Origin: WLXB01 sp040221475
Lineage (GTDB): Bacteria > Pseudomonadota > Alphaproteobacteria > Rhodospirillales > Rhodospirillaceae
Direction: 5' to 3'
DNA: 64,000 bases
NCBI GenBank assembly: GCA_040221475.1
Contig: JAVKEJ010000032.1
Coordinates: 806,001-870,000, forward strand
Shown here: one piece after another, positions 60,316 through 64,000 of the stretch
How positions within the stretch are numbered: position 1 is the stretch's first letter
How the letters are laid out: every line of letters starts with the position of its first letter
Notes under the pieces: model-generated
What the model saw: only the letters and a program-made list of their open reading frames with translations
Told to the model about the DNA's origin: nothing
Databases searched by the model: none
Position numbers and translations under genes: made by a program

Positions 60316-61275
60316 ATGTCCAATCTCATATCTGTCATCATTCCGCTGTTCAATGAAGAAGACAACGTTGCACCTCTGTGTGAAGCGCTGACACCTGCCT
60401 TGGACAATCTCGACCGCCCTTATGAAGTGATTTTTGTGGATGATGGGTCAACGGATGGCACCGCCGACAAGCTCATGGAAATTGCGACCGGAAATGCTCA
60501 TTTCAAAGTCCTCAGCTTTAAGCGCAACGTGGGGCAAACCCCTGCCATGATGGCGGGAATTGACTATGCTAAGGGGGATGTCATCGTACCGATGGACGGC
60601 GACCTTCAGAATGATCCGGCAGATATCGGAAAGCTTTTGGCGAAGCTTGATGAGGGATTTGGCGTGGTGTCTGGATGGCGCAAAAACAGACACGACGCCT
60701 TTTGGACCCGGGTTTTACCCTCACGGGTGGCCAACGCTGTCATCTCCTGGGTATCCGGCGTGCACCTCAAAGATTATGGCTGCACTTTAAAAGCCTATCG
60801 CCGGGACGTTTTGGAAGATTTCAGGCTGTATGGCGAGATGCACCGGTTCGTACCGATTTATGCACATTGGCAAGGAGCTAAAATAGCAGAGGAGCCCGTC
60901 AACCATCGGGCACGAGAGCGCGGAGACTCAAAATATGGCTTAAGCCGTATTTTTAAAGTGCTGCTAGACCTATTGGTGGTTAAATTTCTGACCCAATACG
61001 ACGCCAAGCCGATTTACATTTTTGGGGCCGTGGGGTTCGGGTTTTTTGGTGTTTCTTTGTTCGCTGGCATTTGGGCGCTCTATTTGAAGTGGTTCAACGC
61101 CACACCTTTTGTTGCAACGCCCTTGCCACTTTTGTTTACGCTCGGCTTTATCACCGGCGTGATGTGTATCCTGATGGGACTCCTCGCCGAAGTGATGGTG
61201 CGCGTGTATTACGAATCTCAAGGCAAGCGGCAGTACACGGTTCGAAAAAGTCTCAATATGGACCTGGACCCATGA
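60316..61275 (+). CDS. GT2 polyprenyl-phosphate glycosyltransferase (DPM1/ArnC/GtrB-like)
   Basis: A 319-residue family 2 glycosyltransferase. The N-terminal catalytic domain shows VIIPLFNEEDNV, FVDDGSTDGT and the metal-binding PMDGDLQNDP. Two C-terminal helices (IFGAVGFGFFGVSLFAGIWA and PLLFTLGFITGVMCILMGLL) are typical of enzymes that attach a sugar to undecaprenyl phosphate. I start at ATG 60316, the first codon giving MSNLISVIIP; a longer version overlaps the divergent gene. First gene of an apparent operon with asnB and a methyltransferase. Confidence 0.92.
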   Translation: MSNLISVIIPLFNEEDNVAPLCEALTPALDNLDRPYEVIFVDDGSTDGTADKLMEIATGNAHFKVLSFKRNVGQTPAMMAGIDYAKGDVIVPMDGDLQNDPADIGKLLAKLDEGFGVVSGWRKNRHDAFWTRVLPSRVANAVISWVSGVHLKDYGCTLKAYRRDVLEDFRLYGEMHRFVPIYAHWQGAKIAEEPVNHRARERGDSKYGLSRIFKVLLDLLVVKFLTQYDAKPIYIFGAVGFGFFGVSLFAGIWALYLKWFNATPFVATPLPLLFTLGFITGVMCILMGLLAEVMVRVYYESQGKRQYTVRKSLNMDLDP

Positions 61276-61318
61276 TGCCAGCATCGCTTGTGTTATCTTT
61301 AGCCGTTTTATTTTTACC

Positions 61319-63175
61319 ATGTGCGGGTTAGCTGGGTTCGTCGGCACCGGCGACGAGGATATTCTGCGTGCGATGACCGCAACACTGGTTCATCGCGGCC
61401 CAGATGGCGAAGGATACTATCGCGATCATCACGCGCCTGTGTTTTTAGGCCACCGGCGCCTCATCGTCTTAGACCCTATCGGTGGCCCTCAACCCATGTG
61501 GGATGCCGAAGGCACCATAGCGGTCGTTTTTAATGGCGAGATTTTTAACCACCGACACTTGCGAAAAGAGCTGGAAGCGGGTGGGCATTATTTTACGTCG
61601 GACCATTCGGACACTGAAGTTCTGGTCCAGGGGTGGAAAGCCTGGGGTGCTGATCTATTTCTTCGCTTAGATGGTCAGTTTGCCATGGCGATCTATGACC
61701 GGACCGGAAGCACGGTAACCTTGGCAAGAGATCGCTTTGGTGAAAAGCCGCTGTATTATGCAATCAAGCCAGATGCGATCGCTTTTGGATCTGAACTGAC
61801 AACAGTTCTGCAGCATCCGGTCTTTAGCAATAACAGCGTCTCGAAGACAGCGCTGCAAAAGTTTTTCGCCTACGGATTTTTTCCTGCTCCCTATACCCTT
61901 TACGACGGCATCTCAAAATTAGAACCCGGACACTTTGTAAGTATAGATGCGAAATCACTGACGACAGAGAAGCGCTGCTACTGGCGTTTTAGTCTTGGTG
62001 ACAAAGCCACTCCGGATGGCTCTGCGAAAGACTGGGCGGAAGAACTCAGCACGCTTCTCGGTGAAGCTGTCAACTCCCGCTTAGAATCAGACGTGCCCCT
62101 CGGTTTGTTTCTGTCCGGCGGCATTGATTCCAGCGCCGTTCTAGCCTGTGCAGCCGAATACCGCTCACCTGACACTTTGAACACTTTTGCGATTGGTTTT
62201 CGCGAAACAAGTTTTGATGAATCGCCGTGGGCCGAAGAGATGGCTTTGCGAGTTGGCAGCACACATCATGTTGAAATTTGTGACCTGGATGCGGCACAGA
62301 GTCATCTGCCAGGTATTTTATCGGCCCTAGACGAACCGCTGGGTGATCCCTCCATTTTTCCAACACGGCTGTTGTGTGATTTTGCCCGTAAGCATGTCAC
62401 CGTCGCCCTATCAGGAGATGGCGGTGATGAGTTGTTTGCGGGGTATGATCCGTTCAGGGTTTTATCACGGGCTGCACTCTACAATCGCTACGTTCCGCGC
62501 CCTGTTCATGACGCGATAAAGCATATCGCAGGCTGGCTGCCCCGATCAGAAGCCAACATGAGCTTTGATTTTATTCTCAAGCGCGGCCTGCGGGGTTTGA
62601 AGCATCCACCAAGTCAATGGAATCCGAGATGGCTTGGGGCGCTGACACCCGATGAACTGAGTGATCTGTTTCAAGAGCCGGTGTCCGCAGAAGACCTATA
62701 TAGTGAGGCCATTACGGCCTGGGACGCCTGCCCGAGCGATAATATGGTCGATAAAACTCTGGATTTTTACACGCGGTTTTATCTTCCCGATGGGATTCTT
62801 ACAAAAACAGACCGCGCCAGCATGGCTATCGGATTAGAAGTACGCAGTCCTTTTCTGGCCAACGGCGTTGCAGACTTTGCCCAGCGTTTGCCAGCTGACG
62901 TTAAACTCAAGGGCCTCACGACCAAGTGGATTCTGAAACAGGCATTAAAGGACCGGCTGCCTCCAGATATTTTGTACCGTAAGAAAAAGGGATTCGGCAT
63001 TCCACTGGCACGATGGCTGACACAGATGGAGCCACCTGAAAAAACGATCCCTCATACCAACAACACAGACTGGTTGAATCAAAGATGGCAAAGTCACAAG
63101 AACGGGCAGCGTGATGATCGTGCCGCACTATGGTGCTGGATGGCACTGTCACAACATCGCACGCGACCATCATGA
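61319..63175 (+). CDS. asnB: Glutamine-hydrolysing asparagine synthetase-type amidotransferase
   Basis: A 618-residue class II amidotransferase. The N-terminal glutaminase domain starts MCGLAGFVG (nucleophile Cys2), with HRGPDGEGYY and NGEIFNHR. The synthetase domain has the pyrophosphate loop LSGGIDSSAVL and SGDGGDELFAGYDPF. The context (glycosyltransferase, methyltransferase) suggests it may amidate a sugar or lipid acceptor in polysaccharide synthesis rather than serve bulk asparagine synthesis; that is inference. It overlaps the next gene by four bases (ATGA). Confidence 0.92.
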   Translation: MCGLAGFVGTGDEDILRAMTATLVHRGPDGEGYYRDHHAPVFLGHRRLIVLDPIGGPQPMWDAEGTIAVVFNGEIFNHRHLRKELEAGGHYFTSDHSDTEVLVQGWKAWGADLFLRLDGQFAMAIYDRTGSTVTLARDRFGEKPLYYAIKPDAIAFGSELTTVLQHPVFSNNSVSKTALQKFFAYGFFPAPYTLYDGISKLEPGHFVSIDAKSLTTEKRCYWRFSLGDKATPDGSAKDWAEELSTLLGEAVNSRLESDVPLGLFLSGGIDSSAVLACAAEYRSPDTLNTFAIGFRETSFDESPWAEEMALRVGSTHHVEICDLDAAQSHLPGILSALDEPLGDPSIFPTRLLCDFARKHVTVALSGDGGDELFAGYDPFRVLSRAALYNRYVPRPVHDAIKHIAGWLPRSEANMSFDFILKRGLRGLKHPPSQWNPRWLGALTPDELSDLFQEPVSAEDLYSEAITAWDACPSDNMVDKTLDFYTRFYLPDGILTKTDRASMAIGLEVRSPFLANGVADFAQRLPADVKLKGLTTKWILKQALKDRLPPDILYRKKKGFGIPLARWLTQMEPPEKTIPHTNNTDWLNQRWQSHKNGQRDDRAALWCWMALSQHRTRPS

Positions 63176-64000
63176 GCAGCGAAACCCCAACACCACAAAG
63201 CCTATCGACGTCAGACTGTTTGATTACAGCTCAGGCCTTCGAACGGGTTCAACAAAGCCAAGGACTTTACTTCGAACCGCTGCAAGGTCTCAGCCCCGCA
63301 CAGTTTGCAGCAGACACCTTAAACCCGAGCAGAGCAATTGAAGCTGGAGAAATTTTGCAACGGGCCGTGAGCCTGAACGGCAAAACAGTTCTGGAAATTG
63401 GAGCCGGGTGTGGCGTGACCCATATTGTCTGGTCAAAACACTATGGCATTGATGGAACAGCCGTTGAACCGGAGGGCGAAGGCTTTGGAGACTCAGCCGA
63501 GATAGCGAGAGAGCTCATTACTGCCAACGGTTTAGACCCCTCTAAAATCATTGGCGCCACCGGAGAAGATTTGCCGTTTGAGGACAATCACTTTGATATC
63601 GTGTATTCGTCAAACGTCTTAGAACATACAGCAGATCCTGCCCAAGTGCTGCGCGAAGCGGTCCGCGTGTTGAAGCCTGGCGGTGTTGTTCAAATCGTCT
63701 GTCCGAATTACTTGTCCTACTTTGACGGACACTATGCAGCATTTCATCCGCCTATTTTCTCCAACCGCTTTTTCTGCTGGTGGATGAAAACCGTTTACCG
63801 TAAAGACCCTGCCTTTGCCGCAACCATACGCACGGAAGTAAACCCGGTCTGGGCACGCCGACACCTGAATGAGATATCCCAAACAACTCCCATAGAAATG
63901 TTAGGTCTGGGAGAAGATGTGTTTCGCGAGCGGATGTCGGACGTAGACATTGGACAGTGGATGGCCCTGGGCAAAGTCGGGCGTTTAGTCAAACTTGCAG
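63172..64000 (+). CDS. Class I SAM-dependent methyltransferase, 3' end cut by window edge
   Basis: The frame opens at ATG 63172, overlapping the asnB stop (ATGA), and remains open to the window end (276 codons visible). The SAM-binding motif I is VLEIGAGCGV at about residues 74-83. The post-motifs LPFEDNHFDIVYSSNVLEH and VRVLKPGGVVQIV are clear. The substrate is unknown; position in a GT-AsnB cluster suggests a glycan or lipid-linked intermediate. Confidence 0.88.
   Translation, partial: MSSETPTPQSLSTSDCLITAQAFERVQQSQGLYFEPLQGLSPAQFAADTLNPSRAIEAGEILQRAVSLNGKTVLEIGAGCGVTHIVWSKHYGIDGTAVEPEGEGFGDSAEIARELITANGLDPSKIIGATGEDLPFEDNHFDIVYSSNVLEHTADPAQVLREAVRVLKPGGVVQIVCPNYLSYFDGHYAAFHPPIFSNRFFCWWMKTVYRKDPAFAATIRTEVNPVWARRHLNEISQTTPIEMLGLGEDVFRERMSDVDIGQWMALGKVGRLVKLA

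Overview
The window looks like a chromosomal segment of an alphaproteobacterium. Three things point there: mutM, an enoyl-CoA hydratase gene, rpsT and dnaA lie in a row on one strand; acnA is divergent from the cytochrome c maturation genes; and ubiE-ubiB-coaBC-dut are clustered. I cannot place it to order. Coding is dense, mostly core metabolism and information processing, with one decayed accessory patch and a surface-polysaccharide-like cluster at the right edge.

Layout. 1-9.2 kb: a SUV3-type RNA helicase (runs off the left edge), the ribosome hibernation factor Hpf, a short repeat array, the chaperone HtpG, a tandem alpha/beta-hydrolase protein and aconitase. 9.5-17 kb: ccmABCDEFGHI, a complete nine-gene System I cytochrome c maturation locus with many overlapping start/stop codons, followed by a SCO-type copper chaperone, a YcgN-like cysteine-cluster protein and a YgjP-like metallopeptidase. 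18.8-25.1 kb: a SleB-type cell-wall hydrolase, a class A penicillin-binding protein, an orphan ribbon-helix-helix protein and a TonB-dependent receptor. 25.4-35.4 kb (minus strand): mutM, a small exported protein, enoyl-CoA hydratase, rpsT, dnaA, dnaN, recF, gyrB and an ABM monooxygenase. 35.5-47.5 kb: ubiE, ubiB, coaBC, dut and moeB-like, then an OmpA-type lipoprotein, rlmN, a truncated DUF2207-type membrane protein, argG, an enoyl-CoA hydratase/isomerase, folD and yggT.

47.7-49.8 kb: tRNA-Ala(CGC) followed by a decaying island. It holds a GIY-YIG nuclease remnant with a frameshift, a nucleotidyltransferase (toxin-like) gene with an apparent internal deletion, an intact antitoxin-like gene preceded by three copies of one operator half-palindrome, and a further small frameshifted gene. 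49.8-59 kb: an MFS exporter; an operon encoding a periplasmic substrate-binding protein, two ABC permeases and a TauD-type dioxygenase with no ATPase gene; an exported two-domain VOC protein; and a secreted subtilisin-like protease whose C-terminus holds a duplicated domain. 59-64 kb: an unfamiliar 419-residue protein divergent from a polyprenyl-phosphate-type glycosyltransferase, an asparagine synthetase-type amidotransferase and a SAM methyltransferase (cut by the right edge).

The most interesting signals are the decayed toxin-antitoxin-like island with its conserved operators, the tandem alpha/beta-hydrolase lacking both nucleophile serines, the ATPase-less transporter-dioxygenase operon beside an exported VOC protein, the duplicated C-terminal domain of the protease, and the unassigned 419-residue protein. 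No CRISPR array, insertion sequence, rRNA gene, integrase or convincing origin was seen. Gene functions rest on motif recognition by eye; no database search was possible.
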